A DNA stretch of 64,000 nucleotides from Duganella sp. CF458 (GTDB lineage: Bacteria; Pseudomonadota; Gammaproteobacteria; Burkholderiales; Burkholderiaceae_D), in assembly GCF_900113115.1 (NCBI RefSeq), contig NZ_FOOF01000006.1, positions 186,001 through 250,000 on the forward strand, given 5' to 3'. This document shows, one piece after another, positions 30,112 to 41,525 of this stretch. Under the pieces are notes generated by a model. The model was not told the DNA's origin. It searched no databases and saw only the letters and a list, made by a program, of their open reading frames with translations. A program made the position numbers and the translations under genes. Within the stretch, counting starts at the first letter, position 1. The number at the start of each line of letters is the position of its first letter.

Positions 30112-31593
30112 ATGAAAAAAACCATGATTTCTGCGCTGGTCCTCAGCGCGGCCTCCCTCGGCTTGCCAGCCGTTGCCGGTTTCGCGCCCGCCTATGCTGC
30201 GGCTCCCGCCGTGGCCGGATTGCCGGACTTTGCCGACCTCGTTGAACGGGTCGGCCCGGCTGTCGTGAATATCCGTACCACCGAACGCATTACCCAGCGC
30301 GATGTCGACGCGGCCGGCCAGGCCGATGAAATGCAGGAATTCCTGCGCCGCTTCTTCGGCGGCCAGATACCGCGCCAGGGCCAAGCCCCGCGCCGGCGCA
30401 ACCTGCCGGCCCCGGGCCAGGAAATCCAGCGCGGCATCGGTTCGGGCTTTGTGGTGTCGGCCGACGGCTATGTCCTGACCAATGCCCATGTGGTCGATGG
30501 CGCCGACGAGGTGTACGTGACGCTGACCGACAAGCGCGAGTTCAAGGCCAAGGTGTTGGGCGCCGATGCGCGCGCCGACGTGGCCGTACTGAAAATCGAT
30601 GGCGGCAAGCTGCCTTACCTGACGATCGGCGACCCGAACAAGGCCCGGGTGGGCGAGTGGGTGATTGCCATCGGCTCGCCGTTCAATCTTGAGAACACCG
30701 TGACATCCGGCATCATCTCGGCCAAGGCGCGCGATACCGGCGACCTGCTGCCGCTGATCCAGAGCGACGTGGCGGTCAATCCCGGCAACTCGGGCGGCCC
30801 GCTGATCAACCTGCGCGGCGAAGTCATCGGCATTAATTCGCAGATCGCGACGCTGTCGGGCGGCTATAACGGCATTTCCTTCGCGATCCCGATCGACGAG
30901 GCCATGCGCGTGGCCGAGCAACTGAAGAAATCCGGCAAGGTTACGCGCGGCCGGCTGGGGGTGCAGATCGGCGAATTGAACAAGGACGTCGCCGAGTCGC
31001 TGGGCCTGAAGAACAACAAGGGCGCCGAAGTGACCCAGGTCGAGCCGGGCAGCCCGGCCGACAAGGGCGGCCTGCGGGTGGGGGACGTGGTCACCAAGTA
31101 CAACGGCAAGGAGATCGACCGCTTCGCCGACCTGACCCGCATGGTGCTGGGTACCGCGCCCGGCTCGAAAGCGACGCTGACCGTGTGGCGCAAGGGTGCC
31201 CCGGCCGATGTGCACGTCACCGTGGGCGAGGCCGACCCGGACAACAAGGTGGCCGGCCGCCCGGGTGGCAAGCGGGGCGAGAAGAAGGATGAGGCGCCAG
31301 CCACGGCGGTGAATGCGCTCGGCTTCGTGGTCGGCGACCTGACTGCGGCGCAAAAGCGCGAGCTGGGCGTGACCGGCGGCGTGGTGGTCGAAGACACGGA
31401 GGGCGCGGCCGAGGTGGCCGGGCTGCGCCGCGGCGATATCCTGCTGATGCTGAATAATCAGGATATCGTGGATGCCAAGCAGTTCAATGCTGCCGTGGCC
31501 AAGCTCGATCCGAAGCGTGCCGCCGCCGTGCTGGTGCGGCGCGGCAACCAGGCGCAGCATTTCTCGCTGCGTCCGGCGCCGGCGTCCAAGTAA
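30112..31593 (+). CDS. Periplasmic serine endoprotease DegQ/MucD family
   Basis: The 493-aa protein has a signal peptide (about residues 1-27, ending AYAA) and a trypsin-like domain with His126 (TNAHVVDG), Asp156 (ADVAVLKID) and Ser227 (NPGNSGGPL). Two PDZ domains follow (about 290-370 and 405-485). It degrades or refolds damaged envelope proteins in the periplasm. Its place behind rpoE matches the sigmaE stress operon. A Gly/Pro/Arg-rich insertion follows residue 80. Confidence 0.95.
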   Translation: MKKTMISALVLSAASLGLPAVAGFAPAYAAAPAVAGLPDFADLVERVGPAVVNIRTTERITQRDVDAAGQADEMQEFLRRFFGGQIPRQGQAPRRRNLPAPGQEIQRGIGSGFVVSADGYVLTNAHVVDGADEVYVTLTDKREFKAKVLGADARADVAVLKIDGGKLPYLTIGDPNKARVGEWVIAIGSPFNLENTVTSGIISAKARDTGDLLPLIQSDVAVNPGNSGGPLINLRGEVIGINSQIATLSGGYNGISFAIPIDEAMRVAEQLKKSGKVTRGRLGVQIGELNKDVAESLGLKNNKGAEVTQVEPGSPADKGGLRVGDVVTKYNGKEIDRFADLTRMVLGTAPGSKATLTVWRKGAPADVHVTVGEADPDNKVAGRPGGKRGEKKDEAPATAVNALGFVVGDLTAAQKRELGVTGGVVVEDTEGAAEVAGLRRGDILLMLNNQDIVDAKQFNAAVAKLDPKRAAAVLVRRGNQAQHFSLRPAPASK

Positions 31594-31786
31594 GCAGCGC
31601 TGCAACCGGCGCCGCCGCGCGTTGGTCGCCCATCAAGGCGGCCAGCCCGCGGCGGCGTTGCATGTCGCTGCCCACTGCGCTTGCCCCGAGGGCGCCATGC
31701 TGGCGATCATTCTCAACATCGGTCCCGGCGCGCTACAATGGTAGCCCGCGCCCGAGGGGGCGACCACCAGCCCACGCAAGCCCTGA

Positions 31787-32029
31787 ATGCACTTCACCCT
31801 GTACTCCCGCTCCTATTGCCACCTGTGCGACGACATGCTGGCAGCCCTGCATGCCCTGCAAACCCCGGAACGGCGGTTCACCGTCGAGGTCATCGACGTC
31901 GATGCCGACGCGGCCCTGGTGGCGCGCTTCGATGAGCTGGTGCCGGTGCTGTTTGCCGACCTGGATGCGCCGGAGCTGTGCCATTACTTCCTGGATGAGG
32001 CCAAAGTACGGGCCGTGTTGTCGAATTAA
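31787..32029 (+). CDS. Glutaredoxin-family thioredoxin-fold protein
   Basis: The 80-aa protein starts FTLYSRSYCHLCDDM, with the redox CxxC as CHLC near residues 11-14. It has the thioredoxin-fold ELVPVLF segment with the cis-proline (VPV). It belongs to the short glutaredoxin-like group (DUF836) often found before lepA in betaproteobacteria. It is the last gene before an intrinsic terminator. The 193 nt before it show no gene. Confidence 0.85.
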   Translation: MHFTLYSRSYCHLCDDMLAALHALQTPERRFTVEVIDVDADAALVARFDELVPVLFADLDAPELCHYFLDEAKVRAVLSN

Positions 32030-32119
32030 TTACTGTTCTCATAAGGTTTCTCGAGAAATCCGGCTTTCCCCTCTGAAATCCGGTAAAATGCCGGGGGTTA
32101 CCCTTGCATTGATTTCCAT

Positions 32120-32143
32120 AAAAAGGCGCTCAAGCGCCTTTTT
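32120..32143 (+). terminator. Intrinsic terminator after the rpoE-degQ-glutaredoxin group
   Basis: AAAAAGGCGC (32120-32129), loop TCAA, then GCGCCTTTTT (32134-32143) form a 10-bp perfect stem ending in a T-run. It lies only 23 nt before the lepA ATG, leaving almost no room for a separate promoter between it and lepA. Confidence 0.9.
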
Positions 32144-32166
32144 GTTATAGCTCGTTTCGATTTTTA

Positions 32167-33960
32167 ATGAACAACATTCGCAATTTTTCCATCATCGCCC
32201 ACATTGACCACGGCAAGTCCACGCTGGCGGATCGCATCATCCAGTTGTGCGGCGGCCTGTCCGACCGCGAGATGGAAGCGCAGGTCCTGGACTCCATGGA
32301 CCTGGAACGTGAACGCGGCATCACCATCAAAGCCCAGACCGCTGCCCTGAAATATAAGGCGCGCAATGGCGAGATCTACAACCTGAACCTGATCGACACC
32401 CCGGGCCACGTCGACTTCTCCTATGAAGTCAGCCGTTCGCTGTCGGCCTGCGAAGGTGCGCTGCTGGTGGTCGACGCGTCGCAAGGCGTGGAAGCGCAGA
32501 CCGTGGCCAACTGCTACACCGCGCTCGACCTCGGCGTGGAAGTGGTACCGGTACTGAACAAGATCGACTTGCCGAACGCCGACCCGCCCACCGCGATCGC
32601 CGAAATCGAAGACGTGATCGGCATTGAAGCCGGCGACGCGGTGCACTGCTCGGCCAAGACCGGCCTGGGCGTGGAAGACGTGCTCGAATCGATCATTGCC
32701 AAAGTGCCGCCGCCAAAGGGCGACCCGGAAGCGCCGCTGCAAGCGCTGATCATCGATTCCTGGTACGACTCCTACGTGGGCGTGGTGATGCTGGTGCGCG
32801 TGGTGAACGGTACCTTGCGTCCAAAGGAAAAGATTCGCCTGATGGCGACCGATTCGGTGCAGCTGGTGGAAGATATCGGTATCTTCTCGCCGCGCTCGGT
32901 CTCGCTGCCGCAGTTGAGCGCGGGCCAGGTAGGCTTTGTGATCGCCGGCATCAAGGAACTGAAAGCGGCGCGCGTGGGCGACACCATCACCACCGTGGCC
33001 AAGCCGGCTCCGGCGCCGCTGCCGGGCTTCAAGGAAGTGCAGCCGCAAGTGTTCGCCGGCCTGTTCCCGGTGGAAGCCAACCAGTACGACGCCCTGCGCG
33101 ATTCGCTGGAAAAACTGAAGCTGAATGACGCCGCACTGATGTACGAGCCGGAAGTGTCGCAAGCGCTGGGCTTCGGCTTCCGCTGCGGCTTCCTGGGCCT
33201 GCTGCACATGGAAATCGTGCAGGAGCGCCTGGAGCGTGAATTCGACATGGACCTGATCACCACGGCGCCAACCGTGGTGTATGAGGTGGAAATGCGCGAC
33301 GGCACCGTGCTGCACGTCGACAATCCGTCGCGCATGCCGGACCCAAGCCACATCAACGAAGTGCGCGAGCCGATCGTCACCGTCAACCTGTACATGCCGC
33401 AAGAGTATGTCGGTTCCGTGATCACCCTGTGCATCGGCAAGCGCGGCATCCAGATGGACATGGCCTACCACGGCCGCCAGGTGAAACTGGTGTACGAGAT
33501 GCCGATGGCCGAGATCGTGCTGGACTTCTTCGACAAGCTGAAGTCCACCTCGCGCGGTTATGCCTCGATGGACTACGAGTTCAAGGAAAACCGCGCCGCT
33601 GACGTGGTCAAGGTCGACATGCTGATCAACAGCGAGAAGGTCGATGCGCTGGCCATCATCGTGCACCGCGCCAATGCGCCATACCGCGGCCGCGCGGTGG
33701 CGGCCAAGATGCGCGAACTGATCCCGCGCCAGATGTTCGACGTGGCGATCCAGGCCGCGATCGGCTCCAACATCATCTCGCGTGAAAACGTGAAGGCGAT
33801 GCGCAAGAACGTCCTGGCTAAGTGCTACGGCGGCGACATCAGCCGCAAGAAGAAACTGCTCGAGAAGCAGAAAGCAGGTAAGCGACGCATGAAGCAAGTG
33901 GGCTCCGTGGAGATCCCGCAAGAGGCATTCCTGGCAATCCTTCAAGTGGAAGAGAAATGA
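32167..33960 (+). CDS. lepA: Elongation factor 4 (LepA)
   Basis: The 597-aa GTPase has G1 [10 protein letters not shown], switch [22 protein letters not shown]-like domains II and V, and the LepA-specific C-terminal domain (about 490-597, with [16 protein letters not shown]). It binds ribosomes and promotes back-translocation or initiation recovery. Its stop overlaps the lepB start (ATGA). It heads the lepA-to-pgsA housekeeping run. Confidence 0.98.
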   Translation: MNNIRNFSIIAHIDHGKSTLADRIIQLCGGLSDREMEAQVLDSMDLERERGITIKAQTAALKYKARNGEIYNLNLIDTPGHVDFSYEVSRSLSACEGALLVVDASQGVEAQTVANCYTALDLGVEVVPVLNKIDLPNADPPTAIAEIEDVIGIEAGDAVHCSAKTGLGVEDVLESIIAKVPPPKGDPEAPLQALIIDSWYDSYVGVVMLVRVVNGTLRPKEKIRLMATDSVQLVEDIGIFSPRSVSLPQLSAGQVGFVIAGIKELKAARVGDTITTVAKPAPAPLPGFKEVQPQVFAGLFPVEANQYDALRDSLEKLKLNDAALMYEPEVSQALGFGFRCGFLGLLHMEIVQERLEREFDMDLITTAPTVVYEVEMRDGTVLHVDNPSRMPDPSHINEVREPIVTVNLYMPQEYVGSVITLCIGKRGIQMDMAYHGRQVKLVYEMPMAEIVLDFFDKLKSTSRGYASMDYEFKENRAADVVKVDMLINSEKVDALAIIVHRANAPYRGRAVAAKMRELIPRQMFDVAIQAAIGSNIISRENVKAMRKNVLAKCYGGDISRKKKLLEKQKAGKRRMKQVGSVEIPQEAFLAILQVEEK

Positions 33961-34886
33961 CACTGCAATCCATCCTGGGCAATTTCGCACTCATCCTGTT
34001 CGTCCTGATGGTGGTGACGGGGATCATCTGGGTCCTCGACCTGGTGGTGTTCTCCAGGCAGCGCCGCGCTGCCGCCAACCGGGCGCTGGTCGAATACGAC
34101 GAGCGCATGGCGCGCTCGGCCGCCAATGGCATCCGCATGGACGAGCAGGGCAATGCGCGCTCCAAGCTGGAAGCGGACATCCTGCGCCAGCCCACCTGGA
34201 TCGAATACTCGGGCAGCTTCTTCCCGGTGATCGCGCTGGTGTTCTTCCTGCGTTCCTTCCTGTGGGAGCCGTTCAAGATCCCGTCCTCGTCGATGGTGCC
34301 GACCCTGCTGGTGGGCGACCTGATCCTGGTGAACAAATACACCTATGGCATCCGCCTGCCTATCATCAACAAGAAGGTGGTGCAGATCAACGATCCGCAG
34401 CGTGGCGACGTGATGGTGTTCAAATATCCGAAGGATATGAGCCAGGACTACATCAAGCGGGTGGTCGGCGTGCCGGGTGATAAAATTGTGTATCAAAACA
34501 AGCGCTTAACGGTCAATGGCCAGGTGGTTGGCTATACCGCGATGGAAGACTACCTGGAAGAAGGTACCCTTACTTACCAGAAACAATTCACCGAGCAGCT
34601 GGGCGATGTGCAACACCGCATCCTGAACAACGAGAAGGCGCCGTCCGTGCTGCTCGGCCAGGTGGACGACAATTATCCGCACCGCGAGGCGTGCACCTAC
34701 AATTACGAAGGCTTTTCGTGTGTAGTTCCTGAAGGAAATTACTTTATGATGGGCGACAATCGGGACAATAGTGCCGACAGCCGTATCTGGGGTTTCGTGC
34801 CGGACAAGAATATCGTAGGCAAAGCCTTCTTTGTCTGGATGAACCTGGGTAATTTCAATTTTGATCGTCTTGGCGGCATCCGCTAA
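33957..34886 (+). CDS. lepB: Signal peptidase I
   Basis: The 309-aa membrane protease has two N-terminal transmembrane segments (about 8-28 and 85-100), catalytic Ser112 in [10 protein letters not shown] and general-base Lys167 in [10 protein letters not shown]. The later [17 protein letters not shown] box is also present. It cuts signal peptides of exported proteins at the periplasmic face, and so serves the secreted proteins of this window. It is coupled to lepA by a 4-nt overlap. Confidence 0.97.
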   Translation: MTLQSILGNFALILFVLMVVTGIIWVLDLVVFSRQRRAAANRALVEYDERMARSAANGIRMDEQGNARSKLEADILRQPTWIEYSGSFFPVIALVFFLRSFLWEPFKIPSSSMVPTLLVGDLILVNKYTYGIRLPIINKKVVQINDPQRGDVMVFKYPKDMSQDYIKRVVGVPGDKIVYQNKRLTVNGQVVGYTAMEDYLEEGTLTYQKQFTEQLGDVQHRILNNEKAPSVLLGQVDDNYPHREACTYNYEGFSCVVPEGNYFMMGDNRDNSADSRIWGFVPDKNIVGKAFFVWMNLGNFNFDRLGGIR

Positions 34887-34908
34887 GCAGAGAGGGAGAA
34901 CAGAACTT

Positions 34909-35289
34909 ATGCGCAAGCAGCACGAACGTGGTATCAGCCTGATTGGCCTGATTATTGTCATTGCCATCCTTGGATGTGTTGGTTTGGTCGCTGCGCAGGT
35001 CCTGCCGACCTTCCTGGAGTACCGCACCATCATGAATGCGATCGAACACGCCAAGAAGGATGGCGGCGGCTCCGCCAAGGGGATTATCGATTCCTACAAC
35101 AAGAGTGTCGAGGTGGGCTATATCACCAGCCTGAAATCGAACGAACTGATCATCGAACGCCTGGGCGGCGAAACCGAAATCAGCTTCGCTTACGAGAAGA
35201 AGATCCCATTGGTCGGCCCGGCCAGCCTCCTGCTCGAGTATGAAGGCACGACTGCGAAGGCAGGCGCCAAGAAGAAGGTTGAAGAATAA
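34909..35289 (+). CDS. DUF4845 pseudopilin-like membrane protein
   Basis: The 126-aa product has a pilin-like N-terminus: short basic leader, then RGISLIGLIIVIAILGCVGLVA as one hydrophobic helix, and a small soluble domain. DUF4845 proteins stand between lepB and rnc in many betaproteobacteria, as here; the function is unknown. ATG 34909 is preferred to the longer frame from 34861, which overlaps lepB. Confidence 0.85.
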   Translation: MRKQHERGISLIGLIIVIAILGCVGLVAAQVLPTFLEYRTIMNAIEHAKKDGGGSAKGIIDSYNKSVEVGYITSLKSNELIIERLGGETEISFAYEKKIPLVGPASLLLEYEGTTAKAGAKKKVEE

Positions 35290-35292
35290 GTG

Positions 35293-36081
35293 ATGAATTT
35301 ACAGTTATTGCAAACCAGGTTGGGCTACACGTTCCAGGATGCTGGATTGCTCCAGCAAGCCTTGACGCACCGTAGCCACAGCAGTTTGCATAACGAACGG
35401 CTGGAATTTCTCGGCGACTCGATCCTGAACTGCGTGGTCGCCTCCATTCTGTACGAACGCTACAACTCCCTCGACGAGGGCGACCTGTCGCGCGTGCGCG
35501 CCAACCTGGTCAAGCAGCAATCCCTGTTCGAAATCGCCCAGAAGCTGGAACTGTCGCAGTTCCTGCGCCTGGGCGAAGGCGAACTGAAATCGGGCGGTTT
35601 CCGCCGCCCGTCCATCCTGGCCGATACGCTGGAAGCCCTGCTGGGCGCCATTTACCTGGACGGCAGTTTCGACCAGGCCGCGGCCGTGATCCGCGCCTTC
35701 TACATCCCGATCCTGGACTCGGTCGATCCGCAGACCCTGGGCAAGGATGCCAAGACCCTGCTGCAGGAATTCCTGCAGTCGAAGAAGATCTCGCTGCCCT
35801 TGTACAATGTGGTGGCCACCCATGGCGCCGCGCATAGCCAGGAGTTCGAGATCGAGTGCCTGGTGCCCAAGCTGGGCATCCAGGTGTTCGGGCGGGGCGG
35901 CAGCCGCCGCGCCGGCGAGCAGGCCGCTGCCAAGCTGGCGCTGGAAGTCGCCGAGGAAGCGCTGAAGAAAGCGCCGTCTGCCGGCCGCAAGCCGCGCCAG
36001 CGCTCGGCCCAGCTCAAGCTGGCCGGCATCGCCACGGTCCAGGGCGAAGCGGCAGCGGACAAGAAGCTGGCCAAACAATAA
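35293..36081 (+). CDS. rnc: Ribonuclease III
   Basis: The 262-aa protein has the RNase III catalytic box [11 protein letters not shown] near residue 37, a second acidic cluster [15 protein letters not shown] and a C-terminal double-stranded RNA-binding domain (about 155-225). It cuts rRNA precursors and structured mRNAs. ATG 35293 directly follows an in-frame GTG at 35290; either could be used. The lysine/alanine-rich tail after residue 225 is beyond the usual family length. Confidence 0.96.
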   Translation: MNLQLLQTRLGYTFQDAGLLQQALTHRSHSSLHNERLEFLGDSILNCVVASILYERYNSLDEGDLSRVRANLVKQQSLFEIAQKLELSQFLRLGEGELKSGGFRRPSILADTLEALLGAIYLDGSFDQAAAVIRAFYIPILDSVDPQTLGKDAKTLLQEFLQSKKISLPLYNVVATHGAAHSQEFEIECLVPKLGIQVFGRGGSRRAGEQAAAKLALEVAEEALKKAPSAGRKPRQRSAQLKLAGIATVQGEAAADKKLAKQ

Positions 36082-36099
36082 CTGAATCGAGTTTGCATC

Positions 36100-37002
36100 A
36101 TGACTAGCGCACCCACTCCCGCCGGCTTCCGTTGCGGCTACATCGCCATTGTCGGCCGCCCGAACGTCGGCAAGTCGACCCTGATGAATACGCTGATCGG
36201 CGCCAAGGTCAGCATCACGTCGCGCAAGGCGCAGACCACGCGCCACCGCATCACCGGCATCCAGACCGTGCCGGACGCCCAGTTCATCTACGTCGATACG
36301 CCGGGCTTCCAGACCCGCCACTCGAATGCGCTGAACAAGACGCTGAACAAGACCGTCACCAATACGCTGGAATCGTCGGACCTGATCCTGTACATCGTGG
36401 AAGCGGGCACCTTCGGCCAGGCCGACCAGCAGGTGATGGATCTGCTGCCGAAAAACGTGCCGGTGATCCTGGTGATCAACAAGTCCGACCGGGTGAAAGA
36501 CAAGGCGGTGCTGATGCCGTTCGCGCAGCAGATCGCCGAAAAGTTCCAGTTCACCGCGATCGTGCCGGTGAGCGCCAAGCTGCGCTTCCAGCTCGATGGC
36601 CTGCAGAACGAGATCAAGAAGTACTTGCCGGAGAACGAGCCGATCTTCGGCGAGGACGACATCACCGACCGCAGCGAGAAGTTCCTGGCGTCCGAGATCG
36701 TGCGCGAAAAACTGTTCCGCTTTGTCGGCGATGAACTGCCTTACACCAGCACCGTGCTGATCGAGAAGTTCGAACAGGAAGGCAACCTGCGCCGCATTTT
36801 CGCCGCCATCCTGGTGGAGCGCGACGGCCACAAGTCCATGATCATCGGTAACAAGGGCGCGCGCCTGAAAGAAGTCAGCACCCAGGCCCGCCAGGACATG
36901 GAAAAGCTGTTCGGCGGCCCGGTTTACCTCGAGATCTGGGTGAAAGTGAAATCCGGCTGGGCCGATAACGAAGCCGGCCTGCGCGCATACGGCTACGAAT
37001 AA
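36100..37002 (+). CDS. era: GTPase Era
   Basis: The 300-aa protein has the G1 loop [24 protein letters not shown] and a C-terminal KH RNA-binding domain ([13 protein letters not shown]). It binds the 3' end of 16S rRNA and checks 30S maturation. The stop TAA shares its last base with the recO ATG. The rnc-era-recO order is conserved. Confidence 0.97.
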   Translation: MTSAPTPAGFRCGYIAIVGRPNVGKSTLMNTLIGAKVSITSRKAQTTRHRITGIQTVPDAQFIYVDTPGFQTRHSNALNKTLNKTVTNTLESSDLILYIVEAGTFGQADQQVMDLLPKNVPVILVINKSDRVKDKAVLMPFAQQIAEKFQFTAIVPVSAKLRFQLDGLQNEIKKYLPENEPIFGEDDITDRSEKFLASEIVREKLFRFVGDELPYTSTVLIEKFEQEGNLRRIFAAILVERDGHKSMIIGNKGARLKEVSTQARQDMEKLFGGPVYLEIWVKVKSGWADNEAGLRAYGYE

Positions 37003-37778
37003 TGTCTGACCTGGCAGCCGCTGCGCCCTCCCAGCGCCGCCGCGCGCCAGGGCAGCAGCGCACCGTCGGTACGCGGGTCAGCGAGCAGCCGGCCTTCGTG
37101 CTGCATAGCTATCCCTACAAAGAAACCTCGCTCATCGTCGAACTGTTCACGCGCGATTACGGCCGCGTGGCACTGATCGCGAAAGGCGCCAAGCGGCCGC
37201 ACTCCCAGTTGCGCGGCGTGCTGCAGACTTTCCAGCCCCTGACCACCGGCTGGACCGGCAAGAACGAGCTGCGTACGCTGACCGATGCCGACTGGGTCGG
37301 CGGCATGCTGCCGCTCGAAAAGACCGCGCTGCTGTGCGGCTTCTACCTGAACGAACTGCTGGTCAAGCTGACCGCGCGCGACGATGCGCATGCCAGGCTG
37401 TTCGATCATTACGTCTCCACGCTGAACCAGTTGGCCCACAACGAACCGGCGCCGATCGTGCTGCGCAAGTTCGAAATGGCGCTGCTGAGGGAGACCGGCG
37501 TGGCGGCCGACCTGACGCGCTGCACCGCCTCGCGCACGAAAGTGCTGGCCGATGTACATTACGTGGTGGACCCCGATCGCGGCCCGCGTCCGGAACGCGA
37601 CGAGGACACGGCTCCGCGCGTCGCCGGCAAAACCTTGCTGGACATGGAGCGCGAGGATTACGCCGACCCTGCCACGCAGGCGCAAAGCAAGCAGTTGATG
37701 CGCTACCTGTTGTCCTGGCACCTTGGCGGCGCGCCATTGAACACGCGCCAGATATTGATCGATTTGCTGCAACTTTAA
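37002..37778 (+). CDS. recO: DNA repair protein RecO
   Basis: The 258-aa protein has an extended N-terminus of about 25 residues, then the OB-fold start ([35 protein letters not shown] in part), YLNELLVKL and a C-terminal helical part. RecO helps load RecA on SSB-coated DNA in gap repair. It is coupled to era and followed 11 nt later by pdxJ. Confidence 0.93.
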   Translation: MSDLAAAAPSQRRRAPGQQRTVGTRVSEQPAFVLHSYPYKETSLIVELFTRDYGRVALIAKGAKRPHSQLRGVLQTFQPLTTGWTGKNELRTLTDADWVGGMLPLEKTALLCGFYLNELLVKLTARDDAHARLFDHYVSTLNQLAHNEPAPIVLRKFEMALLRETGVAADLTRCTASRTKVLADVHYVVDPDRGPRPERDEDTAPRVAGKTLLDMEREDYADPATQAQSKQLMRYLLSWHLGGAPLNTRQILIDLLQL

Positions 37779-37789
37779 GAAAAGAAAAA

Positions 37790-38548
37790 ATGAGCTTCCT
37801 GTCTCCTTCCGGCACTGTCATCGACCTCGGCGTGAACATCGACCACGTCGCCACGCTGCGCAATGCGCGCGGCACCGCATATCCCGACCCGATCCGCGCC
37901 GCGCTGCTGGCCGAGCAGGCCGGCGCCGACTGCATCACCCTGCACCTGCGCGAAGACCGGCGCCACATTAAGGATGCCGACGTGATCGCGCTGGCGCCGC
38001 AACTGGTGACGCGCATGAACCTGGAAGCGGCCGTCACGCAGGAGATGATCGACTTCGCCTGCCGCATCAAGCCGGCCGACGTGTGCCTGGTGCCGGAAAA
38101 GCGCACCGAGATCACCACCGAAGGGGGGCTGGATGTGGTGCGCTTCCACAAGGAGGTGCAAGCCGCCGTCAAGCAGTTGCAAGGGGAGGGCATCCGCGTC
38201 TCACTGTTCATCGACGCCGATGAGGAGCAGATCAAGGCCGCCGCGGCGGTTGGCGCGCCAGTGATCGAACTGCATACCGGCGCCTATGCCGATGCCGAAG
38301 GCGAGGCGCAGGCGCGCGAACTGCAGCGCATCAAGGACGGCGTGCGTTGGGGCGTGCAGAATGGCCTGAAGGTCAATGCCGGCCATGGCCTGCATTACAC
38401 CAATGTGCAGGCGATCGCCGCCATTCCGGACATCGCGGAACTGAACATCGGCCACGCCATCGTGGCGCACTCCATCTTTGCCGGTTGGGAAAATGCCGTG
38501 CGCGAAATGAAAGCCATCATGGTGTCGACCCGCCTGGGCGCAAAATGA
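37790..38548 (+). CDS. pdxJ: Pyridoxine 5'-phosphate synthase
   Basis: The 252-aa TIM-barrel protein has [54 protein letters not shown] and the C-terminal [10 protein letters not shown] and [12 protein letters not shown]. It joins 3-amino-2-oxopropyl phosphate with deoxyxylulose phosphate to make pyridoxine phosphate. ATG 37790 begins the conserved domain; a longer in-frame extension through recO is rejected. Its stop overlaps acpS. Confidence 0.97.
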   Translation: MSFLSPSGTVIDLGVNIDHVATLRNARGTAYPDPIRAALLAEQAGADCITLHLREDRRHIKDADVIALAPQLVTRMNLEAAVTQEMIDFACRIKPADVCLVPEKRTEITTEGGLDVVRFHKEVQAAVKQLQGEGIRVSLFIDADEEQIKAAAAVGAPVIELHTGAYADAEGEAQARELQRIKDGVRWGVQNGLKVNAGHGLHYTNVQAIAAIPDIAELNIGHAIVAHSIFAGWENAVREMKAIMVSTRLGAK

Positions 38549-38943
38549 TCTACGGGATCGGGACGGACGTCAGCAAGGTGCCCCGCATCGCTGCCGCGCT
38601 GGAGCGCAGCGGCGAGCGCTTTGCGCGCAAGATCCTCGGTCCTGATGAAATCCTGGTCTACCTGGAGCGCAGCGCCCGCAGCCCGCTACGCGGCGTGCGC
38701 TACGCCGCGACCCGTTTCGCCGCCAAGGAAGCGTTCTCCAAGGCGCTCGGCCTGGGCCTGCGCCCGCCGATGACCTGGCACACGGCGCAACTGCTGAATG
38801 ATGATTTGGGCAAGCCTTACATGGCCTGCAGCGGCGCGCTGGGCGAATTCATGTTGCAGAATGCGCTGGTCGCCCATATCTCCGTGAGCGATGAAGAGGA
38901 TTACGCGATCGCCTATGCGATCGTCGAGCGAGCGAATGACTGA
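38545..38943 (+). CDS. acpS: Holo-ACP synthase
   Basis: The 132-aa protein has the AcpS metal-binding start [14 protein letters not shown] and the [16 protein letters not shown] core near residue 57. It transfers phosphopantetheine from CoA to the AcpP serine, linking it to the fab block at 24-29 kb. Both ends overlap neighbours (4 nt with pdxJ, 8 nt with uvrC). Confidence 0.96.
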   Translation: MIYGIGTDVSKVPRIAAALERSGERFARKILGPDEILVYLERSARSPLRGVRYAATRFAAKEAFSKALGLGLRPPMTWHTAQLLNDDLGKPYMACSGALGEFMLQNALVAHISVSDEEDYAIAYAIVERAND

Positions 38944-40789
38944 AAACACCCTAGACCCACGTGAGCAGGTGCTGGCCACCGTTGCCAAGCTGCCAAACCT
39001 GCCCGGCGTGTACCGCTACTTCGATGCCGAAGACAAGGTGCTCTACGTGGGCAAGGCGCGCGACCTGAAAAAGCGCGTGTCGAGCTATTTCCAGAAGAAC
39101 TTGTCGAGCCCGCGCATTGCCTTGATGGTCGAGCGCATCGCGCGCCTGGAAACCACGGTGACGCGCAGCGAGGCCGAGGCCCTGATCCTGGAAAACAACC
39201 TGATCAAGGCGCTGCAGCCGCGCTACAACATCCTGTTCCGCGACGACAAGAGCTATCCCTACCTGAAGATCACGGGCGGCGATGTGCCGCGCATGGTGTA
39301 CTACCGCGGCGCGGTGGACCGCAAGCACCAGTATTTCGGCCCGTTCCCTTCGTCGTGGGCGGTGAAGGAGTCGATGCAGATCCTGCAAAAGGTGTTCATG
39401 CTGCGCACCTGCGAGGACAGCGTGTACATGAACCGCACGCGGCCCTGCCTGCTGCACCAGATCGGCCGTTGCAGCGGTCCTTGCGTGGGGCTGATCGCAC
39501 CCGAGGATTACCGCAACGACGTCAATAACGCGGCGCGCTTCCTGCGCGGGCGCCAGAGCGAGGTGATGGAAGAGCTGGAGCAGAAGATGCTCGCCTACGC
39601 CACCGAACTCAAATTCGAGCAGGCGGCGGTGGTGCGCAACCGCATCCAGTCGCTGTCCAAAGTGCTGCACCAGCAGTCGATGGAAACCACCGGCGACCAG
39701 GACGTCGACATCCTGGCGGTGGTGGTGCAGGGCGGCCGTGCCTGCGTCAACCTGGCCATGGTGCGCGGCGGCCGCCATTTGGGCGACCGCGCCTACTTCC
39801 CGACCCATGTGATGGATGCCGAGGTGGTAGCCGAGCGCCCGATCGAGCAGGAAGTGTTGTCGGCTTTCCTGGTGCAGCATTACACGGAAAAGAGCATTCC
39901 CGGCACGCTGATCCTGAACATCGAATTCGACCAGCCGGAGCTGATCCTGGCGTTGCAGGAGCAGTGCGGCCACCGCATCCACCTGATCTTCCAGCCGCAA
40001 GGCCAACGCCGCCAATGGCAGGACCTGGCGCAGAAGGGCGCCGAGATCTCGCTGGCGCGGCTGCTGTCCGAGCAAGGCTCGCAGCAGGCCCGCACCCGCG
40101 CACTGGCCGACGCGCTGAGCCTGGAGAACGAAGACCTGGACACCCTGCGCGTGGAATGCTTCGACATTTCGCACACGGCCGGCGAGGCGACGCAGGCTTC
40201 CTGCGTGGTGTTCCACCATCACCAGATGCAGAACGGCGAATACCGCCGCTACAACATCAACGACATCACGCCGGGCGACGATTACGCCGCCATGCGCCAG
40301 GTGCTGACGCGCCGTTACGAGAAAGTGGCCGGCGGCGATGGCGTGATGCCAGACGTGGTGCTGATCGACGGCGGCAAAGGCCAGGTCGAAATGGCGCGCC
40401 AGGTGTTTGTCGAACTGGGGCTGGATATCGGCCTGATCGTCGGCGTGGCGAAAGGCGAGGGCCGGCGTGTCGGCCTGGAGACACTGGTTTTCGTCGACGG
40501 ACGCGCGCCGCAGGAACTGGGCAAGGAATCAGCGGCCCTGATGCTGGTCGCCATGATCCGCGACGAAGCGCACCGTTTCGCCATCACCGGCATGCGTGCC
40601 AAACGCGCCAAGGCCCGCCAGACCTCGCGCCTTGAGGAGATCGAGGGCATCGGAGCCAAACGCCGGCAAAAGCTGCTATCGCGCTTCGGCGGCCTGAAGG
40701 GCGTGATGAACGCCAGTATCGAGGACCTGAAATCGGTGGAGGGTATTTCCGACACCCTGGCCGAAGAAATCTACAGGCAATTGCACTAG
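38936..40789 (+). CDS. uvrC: Excinuclease ABC subunit C
   Basis: The 617-aa protein has a GIY-YIG nuclease domain (LPGVYRYFD and [14 protein letters not shown]), a UvrB-binding UVR motif (about 205-240), the C-terminal endonuclease half with [11 protein letters not shown], and a tandem helix-hairpin-helix end ([14 protein letters not shown]). It makes the 3' and 5' cuts in nucleotide excision repair. ATG 38936 is favoured over an upstream start inside acpS. Confidence 0.97.
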   Translation: MTENTLDPREQVLATVAKLPNLPGVYRYFDAEDKVLYVGKARDLKKRVSSYFQKNLSSPRIALMVERIARLETTVTRSEAEALILENNLIKALQPRYNILFRDDKSYPYLKITGGDVPRMVYYRGAVDRKHQYFGPFPSSWAVKESMQILQKVFMLRTCEDSVYMNRTRPCLLHQIGRCSGPCVGLIAPEDYRNDVNNAARFLRGRQSEVMEELEQKMLAYATELKFEQAAVVRNRIQSLSKVLHQQSMETTGDQDVDILAVVVQGGRACVNLAMVRGGRHLGDRAYFPTHVMDAEVVAERPIEQEVLSAFLVQHYTEKSIPGTLILNIEFDQPELILALQEQCGHRIHLIFQPQGQRRQWQDLAQKGAEISLARLLSEQGSQQARTRALADALSLENEDLDTLRVECFDISHTAGEATQASCVVFHHHQMQNGEYRRYNINDITPGDDYAAMRQVLTRRYEKVAGGDGVMPDVVLIDGGKGQVEMARQVFVELGLDIGLIVGVAKGEGRRVGLETLVFVDGRAPQELGKESAALMLVAMIRDEAHRFAITGMRAKRAKARQTSRLEEIEGIGAKRRQKLLSRFGGLKGVMNASIEDLKSVEGISDTLAEEIYRQLH

Positions 40790-40854
40790 AGTGGCTTTGA
40801 ATGCGCCGCCGTTATACACTAGCGGCGCGTCATTACAATTCTTATACACCGCAT

Positions 40855-41445
40855 ATGCCTTTCAACATCCCGATCCTTCTGACCTGGTTGCGCGTCGCGC
40901 TGATTCCCCTGGTCGTTGGCGTGTTCTACCTCCCTGTCACCTGGCTCACCCCGCACGAACGCAACCTGGCCGCCACGCTGATCTTCATCGTTGCCGCGGT
41001 GACCGACTGGTTCGACGGTTTCCTGGCCCGCCGCTGGAACCAGACCTCGGCCTTTGGCGCCTTCCTCGACCCCGTGGCTGACAAGCTGATGGTGGCAGGC
41101 GCCTTGCTGGTGCTGCTGAACCTGGACGGCGGCCGCTGCCATCCGATCGTCGCCTTTATCATCATCGGCCGCGAAATCACCATTTCCGCGCTGCGCGAGT
41201 GGATGGCGCAGATTGGCGCCTCCAAATCGGTGGCGGTCAGTTCGATCGGCAAGATCAAGACGGCCGCGCAAATGAGCGCCATCCCGATGCTGCTGTACTA
41301 CGACGTGCTCTGGGGCGCGATCGATACCCGCTTCTGGGGCGACCTGCTGCTGTGGCTGGCCAGCGTGCTGACCGTGTGGTCCATGTTCTATTACCTCAAG
41401 AAGGCATGGCCCATGATCAAGGAACGCTCGGGCAACTTATCGTAA
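40855..41445 (+). CDS. pgsA: CDP-diacylglycerol-glycerol-3-phosphate 3-phosphatidyltransferase
   Basis: The 196-aa membrane enzyme carries the CDP-alcohol phosphotransferase motif D-G-x2-A-R-x8-G-x3-D-x3-D as DWFDGFLARRWNQTSAFG to LDPVADK, and four or more hydrophobic segments. It makes phosphatidylglycerol phosphate. ATG 40855 starts the conserved PFNIPILLTWLR; an upstream in-frame ATG at 40801 adds a basic stretch without support. It closes the housekeeping operon. Confidence 0.95.
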   Translation: MPFNIPILLTWLRVALIPLVVGVFYLPVTWLTPHERNLAATLIFIVAAVTDWFDGFLARRWNQTSAFGAFLDPVADKLMVAGALLVLLNLDGGRCHPIVAFIIIGREITISALREWMAQIGASKSVAVSSIGKIKTAAQMSAIPMLLYYDVLWGAIDTRFWGDLLLWLASVLTVWSMFYYLKKAWPMIKERSGNLS

Positions 41446-41461
41446 ATAACAATATTGCCCC

Positions 41462-41489
41462 TTGACAGCGTCTTTGGATCATCTATAAT
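41462..41489 (+). promoter_or_regulatory. Sigma70 promoter for the tRNA cluster
   Basis: TTGACA (41462-41467), a 16-nt spacer and TATAAT (41484-41489) are both exact consensus hexamers. They stand 36 nt before the first tRNA-Gly, as expected for a strong stable-RNA promoter. Confidence 0.85.
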
Positions 41490-41525
41490 GCTGGCCTGCT
41501 GTTGATGACGACGCAGCGATGCGAA

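Noticed and set aside
32164..33990. 608-codon minus-strand open frame opposite lepA
   Set aside because: It is antisense to an unmistakable LepA; composition is His/Val-rich as expected for a shadow.
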